Shown: one piece after another, positions 35,756 through 48,561 of the stretch
Position numbering within the stretch: position 1 is the first letter of the stretch
Layout: each line of letters starts with the position of its first letter
Assembly: GCF_039555335.1 (NCBI RefSeq)
Contig: NC_092639.1
Span: 32,086,353 to 32,150,352 of the forward strand
DNA: 64,000 nt
Origin: Amphiura filiformis
Lineage: Eukaryota > Echinodermata > Ophiuroidea > Amphilepidida > Amphiuridae
Direction of reading: 5' to 3'
Made by a program: the position numbers and the translations under genes
The notes under the pieces: model-generated
What the model was told of the DNA's origin: nothing
The model's input: the letters and a program-made list of their open reading frames with translations, nothing else
Database searches by the model: none

Positions 35756-36427
35756 CTTCAACAGACAATTTGGCCACAATTACGAAGTGATATACGCAGA
35801 GCAAAGCACCACGCACACTTCTATGGAATCTTCCTTGCAGCTTTCGCTACGCAGGCAACGCCATCGCACCCGCACCGCTACAACTACAAGATCATCGACA
35901 TCAAGACTGATGCAGCGTATTTCTTGCAGCATGTCTTCCTCTCGCCTAAGTAATCAATCAAGTATTTATGCAGAAATTGCCGAAACGGATTGTGATGGAG
36001 AATCGCACCATGACGGTGCAAATAATGGCCAAGTCGAACTCTTTTTTGTTGGTGACGGCTCACCAGGAACAGCATTTCAAAATTCTTTCTTTTCAACTTT
36101 ATCAACAACTTCGTCAGAAGAAACAATGATACAAGAGCCACTTGCGCTTAATATTCCGGAAAAGTCAGAGAGGCATTGTTTCTGCCGTATCTCCCCCAAG
36201 AACAGAAAAACAATCGGCCGACTCCAGCGATACCGTGGAGTAGGGCGCCACAGGAAGTTGATACTGGTTGGGTTGATAACATTATATATGAGGGAAGTTT
36301 TGATGAATGTAACAATATTGCCCCTCCAGCAGGCCGTCAAGCAATAGGCCTGCAAACTCTTCGACCTCAACCATCTCCCAAAGAGGTAGATGTCATAGAC
36401 AACAGGAAAAGGTTGTTAACAATGTAA
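35756..36427 (+). CDS. Gene A candidate last exon: long Ser-rich tail, with a frame break
   Basis: The acceptor is TTTCCACAG at 35755. Entered in phase 2 the exon reads FNRQFGHNYEVIYAEQ, then a Ser/Thr/Arg-rich disordered stretch, then SSIYAEIAETDCDGE and VELFFVGDGSPGTAFQN. SIYAEI fits the ITIM consensus. Coding character in this frame fades near 36165, and a second frame opens at 36152 and reads VREALFLPYLPQEQ, EVDTGWVDNIIYEGSFDE, PSPKEVDVIDNRKRLLTM and stops at 36425-36427. A -1 (or +2) shift around 36150-36180 would join them. No intron of plausible size bridges the two, so an assembly error, an allelic indel or a broken gene is likely. Read straight on, the first frame stops at 36345-36347 (499 aa with exon 7b). 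Confidence 0.5.
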
Positions 36428-36852
36428 ACGATTGAGCATATTGAGCATGTTGGAGATATTGTTAGGATATAGGCCTACAAGGGAAAGCTCCTATCCTACC
36501 TCCAATCTGTTGCGCCGGCATTTAAATTCAAACGCGTTATAGCGTTTGGGCCAGTGCATACCCTGACGTTTTGTTGGCGTTTTTTCTGTTGGAACAGGCG
36601 TCTCGTCTTTGGTCTCTCGTCAGCAAATTTCTGCTTTGTTCTTTAAGCTTCTGGACCTTTTGACGTTCGTGCAAACTTTTCCGCGGCGGAAAGTGTTGAA
36701 CTGTATTATAACCTCCTATCTTAGACAATTTTGCCGCAGCGTCCTTCTGCAGCAAAAATGTGACAAAACCTGGAGCTATCTAGCTGAGCGAGAAGAAGAC
36801 CAAAAATCGCCAGGATCCACAATACTCTCTTTTCAATTACATAGTTCTTTAA

Positions 36853-37508
36853 GGGGTGGGGTATGAACGTTTGGACAGTATTTATTGTGGGACATTAGAG
36901 CACATCAGACATGTCGAATTGCATTCTGAATACGAAGAATGTCATTCTGATATCAAATAATTTTGATTTTTGAAATTCGCAATTTAATACACATTTTATG
37001 GCAAATCATTAAAATTGATATTTTTGATATTTAACAGTACTTGAAGTAAACTTTATAAATCTGATGATTTATACTTAAAGTGTATGTAGGTGGGATGAAA
37101 AGCCGACGATCAATTGAAAATTTTGACCTTTTGTATTGAAGATATGGATTTTTTTCCCAAAACACCAAAAAAAATTAGGTCTTTTGGGAAAAAATCCATA
37201 TCTTCAATATGAAAGGTCAAAATTTTCAATTGACCGTCGGCTTTTTCCTCCCTGCTACATACACTTTAAGAATATGTCATTAGATTTATATAATTAACTT
37301 CGAGGACTGTTATATATCAAAATTTGAAAATATCAAATTTTTATAATTTGTCATAAAATTTGTATTATATTGTGATTTTCAAAAATGAAAATTATTTGAT
37401 ATCAGAAAGACATGCTTCGTATTCAGAATGCAATTCGATAGGTCTGAGGTGCTCGCATGTCCCACAAAAAATACTGTCGAAACGCAATAAACGCTCATTT
37501 TAGATCCC
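36853..37508. mobile_element. 656-bp TTAA-flanked foldback element
   Basis: Almost entirely palindromic: arms of about 300 bp around GAAGATATGGATTTTTTTCC and its complement. TTAA lies directly outside both ends (36849-36852, 37509-37512), and the ends read GGGG and CCC. An identical-length copy is at 62885-63540. It follows gene A. Confidence 0.9.
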
Positions 37509-37982
37509 TTAACCTCAACTTAAAAATTATTGCTAAAACTTTGACCTCAAGTTGTGTGTTGCGTATTTGTACCCAAAAACAATGGAAGGTCATTATGAAT
37601 TACCATATTATGTTGAGGTTAAAAAATTATGCCTTTGATTTAATATTTCGGTAAATCCCATAAACCTTTGCGGGTAGACCTCTGATGTCGTCACGCTGAT
37701 GTGTGCACATCGTTACTGCGCACTTCACGGTTTCCAATGCGCAATAACAATGTTCGCTAAACGATGTTCGCATCGGTTTGTTATCAAATGACGACATCTC
37801 GAGGTATATACTATCCACAATGGCATTTTAGATTTATCAAAAAGATGAATTGACAACATTGAGGCCAATAATCAGGTATTCCCTATATCAATATATTGTC
37901 AGTATATTAGACCTACTAATTGCTTACACTCTAACTACAAAACCAAACTTTGACATATTCAACCATGCTTTCAAGGCAGCCT

Positions 37983-38754
37983 CCCAGCAAACACAAGAAC
38001 GTTTTTAAAACGTTTCAAATAAGTTATATTTTGGGTTTTGGTTTAAGTAAAAACGTTTTAATAACATTAAAATGGCGGGTTATATAGAGGTCATGAAATC
38101 GTTTCGTGAAAACATTTTAAAAACGTTATTGTAAATATTTTGGGCAAACATTTTTTGCAAAATATTTTTTCAACCCCAAAATAACATTCTGTTTTGTATG
38201 AAAACACATTACAACAATATTTTTAAAATGTTTTCGAAATTTCATTGTAAATTGTTTTTGCAAACATTTTTGGCCAAATATTTTGTCAACACTTAAATAA
38301 CATTATGTTAAAATATTTGCACCCAGCAAACACAGAAATGTTCTTAAAATGTTTTTACAAAACGTTTTAATAACATTTAAATGTCGGGTTATATAAAGGT
38401 CGTGAAAACATGTTAAAAACGTTATTGTAAATATTTTGGGCAAACATTTTTTGCAAAATATTTTTTCAACCCCAAAATAACATTCTGTTTAGAATGATTT
38501 GTACCAAGTTTTCAATAATGTTTTTGTAAAGTTATTAAAACGTTTTTATACCCTTTATATAACCCGACATTTAAATGTTTTCTGTAAAACATTTGTGTTT
38601 GCTGTGCAGTAAATTACCAACAAATGTTATTTAATGTTATGAAAACGTTTTATACCATTAATGTACCCTTTATATAACCCGACAGTTAAACGTTTTCTGA
38701 CAACCTTTTATAATCTTTTGCAAATGATGTCGAAAACGTTTTGTGTTTGCTGGG
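37983..38754. mobile_element. MITE cluster with CCCAGCAAACACA ends, second copy
   Basis: Starts CCCAGCAAACACAAGAACG, has an internal CCCAGCAAACACAGAAATG start at about 38323 and ends ACGTTTTGTGTTTGCTGGG. The body is shared with 3508-4193, including ATATAACCCGACATTTAAA. Confidence 0.75.
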
Positions 38755-39796
38755 CTCTTTCCTCCATCCCATGACAATAGGAGTGAAGACGTGAAAAAAG
38801 AAACCAAGAAAACGAGCAAAGGGGATGAATGAAAAAGAGGAAAAGAAATAGAAACATGGAAAAGGAAAAGAAACAAATAGTAGAGCAGATTAGTGAATCA
38901 ATGGACCAAAAGGTGATACAGTCAACAGAATTGGTATCTCCTTGTGGGTCACTCTTTTTAGAAACATACATTTCGCCATTTGTACAATCCCAGAATTCTT
39001 AAATCAAATTTATACAAAGGTCAACATTCAAAGTTGTTAAAAATAATTTGCTCAAACTAATTCCAAAATATTTCTCTGCTCACAAGGAATCAGAAAATGC
39101 CGATATAGTTTGACCTGTGGTTTGACCTACAACTTATCGTTCCAGAATGTGTCCGGATGTGTCCCCACAAAGCTCAAATTCAGCCTCCTTAAATCTGCCA
39201 TTTTAGGCAAATCCACTACATTATGAGCACCATAATGTAAACTCATTGAAAGCACATTTTCTATTAAACAATTATTTCGCATCATCTCCCGACACACCCG
39301 ATTAATATTTAAACCGTGCGGTTTATGCAGACACCTTTCAGACTAGTCTTGAAATTTGGTAAAATATTCCATACTTGTCAAGTCTGTACCTCAAACATGT
39401 CAAATCATAACGAATATTAAGGGCAGATACGTATTGTTGATCCGAAAAATCGATTTTCATTATCTAAATCAATATAATTATTATTAAAAATAACACTTTA
39501 ATGTTTTGCAAATTTATTCTACAATTCATATACTTGCTTGATTTATTTTTGTTAATGAGTTATATACGTTTTACAAAAGTGTTGTTATTTAAGCCCTCTT
39601 TATACAACATAACTCAAGAACCAAAGAACCAAAGAACCTACATCTGTGATATTTGAATTCTTCTACACACTCGCTATGAAATGATCAATGCAATTTTTGC
39701 CAAAGCTCACTACCATTTGCAAGATGCTGTGAACTACCAAATCGCAACAGTTTAAAATAGTTGCTAACCTTGATGACTTCAAGTTAAGCATCCATT

Positions 39797-40110
39797 ATAC
39801 GCTGACAAAGTGACGTAATACTAGTAAATCTGATTAACTACCATATAGCAATAGGTGAGAACAATTTAGAATATATCGCGCTGCACTACAAACAGGTTGC
39901 ACTCATCACCTGTGTATGTCTGCAATCATAGATTGAATACAATACCGGTCTTTTCAAAGATACTGATCTTACAGGTGCGAGTGATCAGCACGATATGGTT
40001 CAATGCAAAGGTACCACGTGAACGGACCAGTGCAGCGCGGTATATTCAAAAATTGCTTTCACACATTGCTATGGTAGTTAATCCGATTATTACATAACTT
40101 CGCCAGCGTA
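39797..40110. mobile_element. MITE, GCTGGCGAAGTTACGTAAT family
   Basis: Ends ATACGCTGACAAAGTGACG and CTTCGCCAGCGTA. The interior matches 24651-24949 and 48958-49264. Intergenic. Confidence 0.85.
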
Positions 40111-40499
40111 GTCCCTCATTTCAAATTAGTTTCTCTTTTGTTCAGAAACCAAAAATCAAGGGATTAAAGAGTAGATCAGATCTGGTCTGCAATCATAACA
40201 CTATTATGCTGGGAGGACCATAAGTATAAATAGCCTATTGTGCTAAAATAATTATTACCATGATTATCGGAAATCTATCCCCGCGACGACACTGAGTTGA
40301 TGCTCTCTGTCGAAGGTGGCATACTTTCATGTCACTGTATAATTACACCCGAGTTCTAGGCCTAGAAATCATATACATGCGCGTATATTGAGGGTGGGGT
40401 GGGGGCTTTGTTTGTATTAAACATAAATGATGCATGGAGATGATTTGATTATGAATTAGTTTATTATCCCCAGTAAGCACAACCCATACCTCTTACCTA

Positions 40500-40740
40500 G
40501 GCTCCCCTACCTATATGACCTCCTCTTCCCTAAGTGTCTCCTTCTCCCCCCCCCCTCCACGCCTCCCCTACATCCGATATCTCCTCTATCTCGAGCTCTC
40601 CTCCCCTTCCCTTTTCACTTCCAATGCTCTCTCCCATCTGTTTCTCTTTCTCCCTGCCCTTACCTATCCCCCCCCCCCACACACACACACACACCCACCC
40701 ACTCTCTCTCTTTCCCCCTCTATCTCCTTTTTTTCAGTAA
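40500..40740. repeat. Pyrimidine-rich tract with C runs and (CA)n
   Basis: A 240-bp C/T-rich stretch with runs of C next to ACACACAC. The Pro/Ser ORFs over it are compositional. Confidence 0.85.
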
Positions 40741-41388
40741 AAATTGCTTCAGTAACAGTCATTAGCATATCGGAAGTCATATAATGGCCTTCCATCGATT
40801 GTCGATAAGGGCATGAATCGATTTTGTTTATAACACCCGAGTCGCCCCTTTTGTAATGTCGAATGCAAATACTTCGATGGCCTATATTTTTTCACAGCTA
40901 AAATACCCATAGCTTATTGGATTTTCTAAAGCACGTTTTTCAATGTAGAATGTCATGCTCCATTTCTCTCCTTGTGAATATTGCACTGCGAAATTTAAAC
41001 ATTTCTTTCTTTTGTATACTTAGATCAGGTAACTTCAAACCAAGTGATTTTCTTCTTCACACCATTATATAAGAAACTGAAATGTAAACCGTATCTCCTT
41101 GATACAAATTTTAAGTTTCTAACAAAAGGTAGAAACAAAGATATCAATAATCGTGTGAGTCAAGAGGTTAGACAGGATAATAGGAAACCACGTGACAAAA
41201 ACCAATACCAAAACTCAATTTGAATGAGCGTATTGTAAAGACAACATTTACCACGACTCATTGCACAGTAAACAATAAGATAGAGGCCAGTACACGTGTG
41301 ACTATCATTGCAGGCCCCCTCTACATGTCTAATGTGTCAGAAAATACTCCGAAAGAGGTGCCATTTGGTCCTGACGCCTCAATATTGA

Positions 41389-41716
41389 CTCACGGGGAGT
41401 AATGTCCGTTGATTTGACACTGATATCGGAGTGAATCGACATTTTTACACCGAAATGAGTCGGCAAACACCAGTAAGGTGTCAAAATAGTATTTGGATTT
41501 CGTCGTCTTCATTGCCGGGGCAACATTGCCACGTGGTGTGTCATTTTTAGTTTTACTCACGGGGAGTAATGTCCGTTGATTTGACACTGATATCGGAGTG
41601 AATCGACATTTTTACACCGAAATGAGTCGGTAAACACCAGTAAGGTGTCAGTATTTGGATTTCGTCGTCTTCATTGCCGGGGCAAAATTGCCACGTGGGG
41701 TGTCATTTTTAGTTTT
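41389..41716. repeat. Two-copy tandem duplication, unit about 166 bp
   Basis: Both copies begin CTCACGGGGAGTAATGTCCG (41389 and 41555). The second has a 5-bp deletion at about 41649. Nearby GGTGTCA and TGACACC words suggest a larger MITE around it. Confidence 0.85.
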
Positions 41717-42259
41717 ACACCGAAAAGTGTCGCCTCTGACACCCAATTTTCTTTCAGTGTCTATCACCTTGGTGTCAATTGTGACCCAAAAATTGATTAA
41801 TCTGCAGTACTAAAAGAAAGGCGGGAAACGATAGATTTAACAATATTATAATAATATTTGTGTAAGTTTCAGTTTCGAAGACAATAGAGAGCAATATCTT
41901 TATGTCAATATTATTTTTCTTCGGATGGAATAAAGCTTATTTCTTTTGCATCAAACATTTTCCATATAATTAAATTTCATTGCTAGATATCAGAGTGTTG
42001 CTATATCCCATGACCGCGTACGCCCTTCAAACTATTCAAAACCACTCTCCTGTATCGGTGCGAGGTTGCTTATTTGGTCAGTATTTAATATGTTGCGCGT
42101 ACGAGATGAACGCACAGACGAACAAGAAAAATCCCGGCACAAAATTAACACAATTTGTCCATTTCATTGATTGTTTTATTCTAATCTCTGTTCTTGATCA
42201 CCTACTTCTGCTCAGGCGTCCCTGCTGACTTAGTTGTCATCTTACTATAATTCACCGGA

Positions 42260-42754
42260 ATCTGTCTGTCTGTCTGTCTGTCTCTGTCCGCATCTTTTCT
42301 CGGAGACTAGGGGTCGCACGTTCCTCAAACTTGGTGGGTGGGTGCAGCTTGATATGAGGAAGAACCAGTTTATATTTTTTAAGGTCAAAGGTCAACGACC
42401 GGGTCAAGTCCAATCGAAGTCTAATTTCAAATTGCTCCTATGGAGCTCAAACTTGGTGGGTGTATTAATCTTGGACTAACAAATAAAAGTTTCCACGGTG
42501 ACATTTCATATTCGTCAGACCTACGGTTATAGGGTCATAGGTAGAAATTTCAAATTACCTCTATGGAGCTCAAACTTGGTGTGTGGGTGGATCTTGGACT
42601 AACAAACAAAAGTTTCACACGGTGACCTTTTGTCAGACCTACGGTTAAGAGGTCATAGGTCAAAAGGTAGAAATTTCAAATTGCCTCTATGGAGCTCAAA
42701 CTTGGTGGGTGAGTGGACCTTGGACTAACAAACAAAAAGTTATCACATTTTACT
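42260..42754. repeat. Tandem repeat of about 122 bp with a DR1 site
   Basis: Units share ATGGAGCTCAAACTTGGTGG, CTTGGACTAACAAA and GTCAGACCTACGGTTA. 42382-42394 (AGGTCAAAGGTCA) is a perfect DR1. A (CTGT)n lies just before it at 42264. Confidence 0.75.
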
Positions 42755-42917
42755 AATTTGTCATAAAATTTGTATCATATCGTGAATTTCAAAAAATGAA
42801 AATTATTTGATATCAGAAAGACATTTTTCGTATTCAGAATGCAATTCGATATGTCTGGTGTGCTCTCATGTCCCATAAAAAATACTGTCGAAACGCTCAA
42901 AACGCTCATTACATCCC
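42755..42917. mobile_element. Right half of a TTAA foldback element
   Basis: TTTGTCATAAAATTTGTATC through AATACTGTCGAAACGCTC to ACATCCC then TTAA matches the right end of the 656-bp elements. The left half is missing and is replaced by a tandem repeat. Confidence 0.75.
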
Positions 42918-42951
42918 TTAACCCAGAGAACTAAGTATAATAATTTTCATA

Positions 42952-43102
42952 CTTATGTGACTTCGTGTATTTGTGATAAATATGCGTCGTGCTAGTAATA
43001 CGAAGGTCGCCGGTTCGAATCCGGCCGGAAGCACTGGGTTTTTTTTTCAACGTTTATGTGCACTGACCTACTCTGGGGAAAGATTAAAATTTGTTCATCC
43101 TA
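42952..43102 (+). mobile_element. Short tRNA-like SINE insertion flanked by 32-bp direct repeats
   Basis: This contains GAAGGTCGCCGGTTCGAATC followed by CGGCCGG, a strong T-arm and B box, then a T run. Identical 32-bp sequences lie on both sides (42918-42949 and 43103-43134, starting TTAACCCAGAGAACTAAG), as expected for a long target-site duplication. The A-box half is weak. Confidence 0.55.
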
Positions 43103-43134
43103 TTAACCCAGAGAACTAAGTATAATAATTTTCA

Positions 43135-46100
43135 CGTCCCTTAATTGTCCGGGACTACGGGGAAATTGTAGGCCTACAACTAAGCAATATACAGATGGAA
43201 TTCAATAATTTGGTAATATCTAGAAAGCGTTCAAGTTCACTCCACATCCGGGGCTTTCCTATTTCAATCAGTCTGAATAAAACAATTTATTATTGTCAAC
43301 ACCGCCATCCATCTAACAGTCATGACAATACGTGCAATTGTACTCATCTATTGTGCATATCAACCTGATCAAAATCAAACAATATATTTATCCGGTCAGT
43401 CCTTGGTGGAAATTATTATCCCTGTACAAGGAACAAGGAAGTAAAAATGACATACCTGGTGTATAAATACAAAAGAATGAGGAAATAAAAAAACGTCCTG
43501 GAGTATTTCTTCACGCATTATTTTGATCAGCGCCTCTGAGCAGACGACGATGGGATAGTGTGTAAAATCAACGTAAAAACTATATATAGCGCGCCAAAAT
43601 GACTGAATGACGTCGTCCATTTTCACATCTTGTATATTGTCAACCACGTTGCTTCCACTAATAAGGTAAGTCATTTACTGGCTACAAAATGTAATTTACA
43701 TTGAACGCCCATTTAAAATAATTGTAAAGGTTACGTATTAGATACAATTCCGTTGAGTACTGTCTCAAAATTGAGATGTTTTTTTTTTTTTTTGGTTTTT
43801 TTTATTTCAAATTTTGTATTATAATGTAGATGATCCCGATTCATTTTAATGGGCCTAAACACCAGGTGCTGGAGTTACCATAAAATTAATTCATACAGGC
43901 GTATGTTTTACAATACACACAATAATACTGTGTGTTGCGCTTGTATTTTTAATATTTTTAATGGTATTTCATCAGTATCAGGATACTAGTATTTTTTTTT
44001 CAGCATTGAAATCAAATTTAGCAGATGAACATAAAACTGGTTGAATAATAAATTATCATCATTATTTGGAGTACCGTTATTAGATCACAGGATTTGCAAT
44101 CGCGGATTTAAAAACAAAATTGAAATCGTAGCCCTTTTCCCCGCGTATAAAATTTTACAGAAATAATATGAGAAATTTGATATTGCAAAATAAATGGACG
44201 TTTCCAAGTATTGTAAGAGGAACGCGCATTCAACTCAATGTAAACACATATCGGAATCATGATAAAAATATATCTACTATAGTTGGAGCTTCGCTATGTC
44301 ACGTGCGTGCAATTAAATGTGTGTGCAATTAACTATCAACAATGGAAAGCTTAAATCAAGTTCAATGTTATACAATGTTATACACAGAAATAGTGATTTT
44401 AAATTAACATTTTGTATTCACATTATAGTAACCGTAAAAAATTGGGACCCATTTATAGAGTTGACTAAATAATGTACAATATCGTTATAGGCTATTGCAA
44501 AATGTATAAAATTAATATATGGACAATTTCGCGATCCCAGCATCCTCATTTTATGGCATTTTTTCAGTAGATATCCATGAAAAAAGCTTATTCCCAATAT
44601 TTCAGTCGATTTCGATTTTGCGTTTTCGAGTTACATGATTATGTACATTACACTCCTCCGTGTTGTAATTTCGTTCTGAAACGAATCAATCTGCAAGAAA
44701 TGTTTTGTACATAAACATTATGTAGCCAGATGTTTCCAGTGCAGTGGTATAAAAATCTCAACTTTTTGGAGAAAAGTGGGAGGATGATGCTGTGGATCAC
44801 GAAATGCCATTTTGAAGAAGAAAAAAATATAGCTGGCTTAATAATAACCGATTCGTATAGTAAAAGTTAACCCCAAAACGACCCATCCACACATACATGT
44901 AGGCCTACCTATAGTAAGTAGCATCGTAAAAAAATACAATTTTTAATTTTTACATAGCAATGGGTAAAAAATGTAACCCTAATCAGCAGCACAAATGTAT
45001 ATTCCCGGCATGTTATTAATAAAATAAAAATAAAATAAACGCTGAAAAAGAAACGTCTTTAAAACTCAACGCTCCCTCCTCACTCATTTCTGACTTCACT
45101 ATTCACCCCCTGTATTCTAAAATGTGGTAACGTAACTTAATTATGACCGTATCAATTTGGATACTGAGATTTCAGAAATCAGAAAGTAAGCGTATGATTT
45201 TCAGAATTTTCAGAAATAGCCGGTACAAATACAAACAACATCCAATATTGTTAATGATATACCGTGCAGTACAGGGTTCAAGTACTGCATTAATTCAATG
45301 AGTAAATGTCAATTGACACAATATGCATTTCCCTGGATTTCCGACAACATAATAAAATGTTCCGTTTTCTCCAATATGCTAAGTATACAATGCAGATTAT
45401 GTATTACGTTTTTTGAGATACTGCCCGTTTTGCATGCATGCTGTCATTATCCTATAACAGATCATGCGTGGAGTACGCTAAATGTTTTTATTCCGAACTA
45501 AAGAGCAAGCCATTAGTACAGACAGATATTATAACAAAAGATATAAAAGAAAACGAATTATTACTATGGTAACGTGAAAATCATATAACACGAGTTCTCA
45601 ACCTACGCGGCTAAAATATATAATAAACATAATATTATAGCGTTTATTAAACCTAATATATATATAGATAGTGACTGAAGCGGTTCATTCTTCGCGTTGA
45701 AAAAGTGAATACTACTACCAGTTGCTAAATACCATTCCGATTTATGTAAAAAAATATAATTATAACGCGTATTGCAAATTATAAGATCAATTAAAAGTAA
45801 AATATATTTTTGCCATTTTTAACATAATATAAGTCACGCCTTTTGTTGTGATTTTGTGCGTTCTAAGTATGTTAATTTATATTAAGAATAACAAAAGAAA
45901 AATGTTGCTCTTTTTTTGTTTTGTTTTTGTTTTGGTTTTTTTTTTTTTGGTTTTTGTATAATATATATCTCTTCGGAAATAGCTGAAACAAAAATGCTCT
46001 TACAAGTAGGATGAAGCTGTATGATAATAACGACCATTTAAAATGCGGCAGGTCATACAGTGTACAGAACAGACGACACACCCTACATGCCCTATAGTAA

Positions 46101-48204
46101 AGTCAAGAAACGGAAAAATTGGTTAACAACATGAGTAAACATGATATGGGCGTTGTACGGTGCTTTATAATAAAATAAACTCCATAACCCACAAAGTCAT
46201 CGCGATATTGTCTATGATGTGCATGCATGAACACACTTAATACACGAGCCATCGAATTGAAAAGGTGTACGCTTTCCACTACCAGCATAATACTAGTATA
46301 TTCAAATACATTTAGCTTGCGTTTTGTTACATCATGTTGATAGTGTTAAACAAAAGATACTTGCAAACATTCACAATTAAATACAAACACACCCCACACA
46401 CTCACCCCAAATTCTCAATCCTGTACACGTACCCATAAACACCAGCCATCGAATTGAAACTAATGTGCACTTTCCACCACCAGGATCTCCTTGGTACAAA
46501 ATATACGTTATAGCATGTGTTTTGTTACTACAGGGTCAAGTGTCAACAAAATACACTTGCAAAACATTCACACACCCTACCCACACACCCCCACCCACCC
46601 ACCCCACCCCATCCCCAATTCCTTTAACCTTATGGAAATCACATGATGTAAAAATTTCACACGTTAATTGTTTCCTTGTCGAGCTAAATTATCTCAATAA
46701 GGTTACCTGAACCCATGATTTATTCCACATGGCAAAAACACACTAATAAAACACACCATAAAACACTAACAAACACGCAGGGTAGACCCCCTAGAGACCT
46801 TTACTTTGTGTTTTTTTTTATTGTGTTTTTTTTTTTTTTTTTCAATTTTAATATACACCTTATGCAGAGTTGGGTGCATGTGGGGATTTTTTTTTCTTTT
46901 GCTCATCACTATTGCCTCATACGCACCTTACAGCAATTTCTATGCCTTATATGGTGCAACTTTCCTTACGGAGCATTGTTCTATGTCTCCAAAAGGACAA
47001 AATATCTCCATAAGCGTTGATGTTGACCTTATCTCCATAAGGTTGTTCTGAAACACACAATTGGTTCTTCACGTCATTAGCAATGCGATAAAATACAAGC
47101 CATCGAATTGGAATTAAAGTGCGTTTTCCACAATCAGCATCTCCCTGTACAAATGCGTTTAGCATGTGTTTACAGGCAAGGATAAACAAATACATAATGT
47201 AAATCATTCACACTTTGAGCCGCAAAGCAGACAATGCCAGATATGTAGTCGAATCGACTGTGTGGAGCAAGCATGAGCCACACCGAGTTAACTATATATG
47301 AAGGAGAAATTAGGCTTACGCAGGTGCATTTTCGATTCTCAACCCCTTCCCCGGACCCCACAATTTAACGTATAACACAAACAAAACTTAGCGCAAATTA
47401 AACACTAATCTATAGCTAGCTTTAATACCTGAAATTTAAGGAGACAGACACAAAGATCAACCTCTATGACTGTATGATGTAATTTATTCAAATGTGCAAT
47501 ATCCTTAAAAGCCCACTGAGTGATCCCAGTGGAAAAAAATAAAAAAACAAAATTGTGTGTAGATTGGTTAAAAGTGAGGGATAAGTCATTGAAATTGAAA
47601 TTGTATTTTCTAAATTGAAATGTTTGCCAAATGAAAATGTTTGCCAAAAAAAACCAAGGAAAATGCGTATTATTGACAAAGTTGAACAGCCATTCAAAAA
47701 CATGTAGCTACTTAAGTATATACATAAAAATACAGTTTTATGTAAAATGTCATATTTTGTCTAGATTACACGGCTGTCGATTTTAGGTTATGATAGCACT
47801 ATTATATGTTATGTTAGTACATCTCTACCATTAAACGAGGGTGCAAAAACTGAATTTTGATCAATTTTACGATTTATTCGAATGAGCAAATCGCTGAATA
47901 CATCGCTGAAGACCTTTAATTAATAATAAATTTAAGAAGACTTCTTATCACGGCACCATTACCATGTCAGCCCATTCATTCAATTCATAGTTCAACTTTA
48001 AACCTTCTCATGTGAGGTCTATGAATTGTACCCTCACTGGTCATAAAGCATTGCAATTAACATCCCATAAACATTCAGGTTTTCTAGTAAAAATGAGTAA
48101 AATTGGGTCATTAACATCGATTCTACATGGGTAGTATAATACACCACCCTACGCCATACATAAATCGGCATCGCCCTTCCCTAAAATGAAATACTGCACA
48201 AGAA
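43135..48204. other. Intergenic DNA between genes A and B, no gene recognised
   Basis: AT-rich, only short ORFs. A diverged element with the words GCCATCGAATTG, TTTCCAC and GCATGTGTTTT recurs at about 46245, 46445 and 47098. C/A-rich and T-rich low-complexity tracts occur near 46570 and 46808. I see no exon, tRNA or promoter that I can support. Confidence 0.5.
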
Positions 48205-48434
48205 CATAAACACAATGGGGAACGATTGCTCGCTACAAGAGGAAACTGAATGTAATTAATAAGAAAGAAAGAACATTTTACCAACACAAAGTGTTACAAC
48301 TATAAACAAGATTTCAAATTAACACAATGCCTTCCGGCAGACAACCCAAAAAGCAAGGGAATGTGCCGGAATGGGATTCGAACCCACGACCTTCCGATCA
48401 CTAGACGGACGTCTTATCCATTAGCCCCATTACC
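48205..48434 (-). mobile_element. tRNA-derived SINE
   Basis: The head (48362-48434, - strand) is tRNA-like: TAATGGATAAGACGTCCGTC, then a B box GGTTCGAATCC within GTGGGTTCGAATCCCAT. The body carries the same TGTAACACTTTG and GTAGCGAGCAATCGTTCC words as the copy at 48562. It faces away from that copy, so the two form an inverted pair. Confidence 0.7.
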
Positions 48435-48561
48435 TATACTTTACTTGTAGGATATTATGCTGGGAAACGAATTAGCATCAGTAATCATCTCCTCTACTTA
48501 CGTATGCGTATAATTATCTGTTTGTGTATTGTATACCGACAGTACCGACTGCCTATATATA

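Noticed and set aside
35666..35953. ORF reading LQQTIWPQLRSDIRRAKHH through HVFLSPK as the tail of gene A
   Set aside because: It needs phase 0 into 35756, possible only through the inner donor at 35485, and it overlaps the longer frame that continues into convincing coding sequence. Kept as a minor alternative only.
40515..40784. Pro/Ser/Leu-rich ORF
   Set aside because: Compositional product of a pyrimidine-rich tract with C runs.
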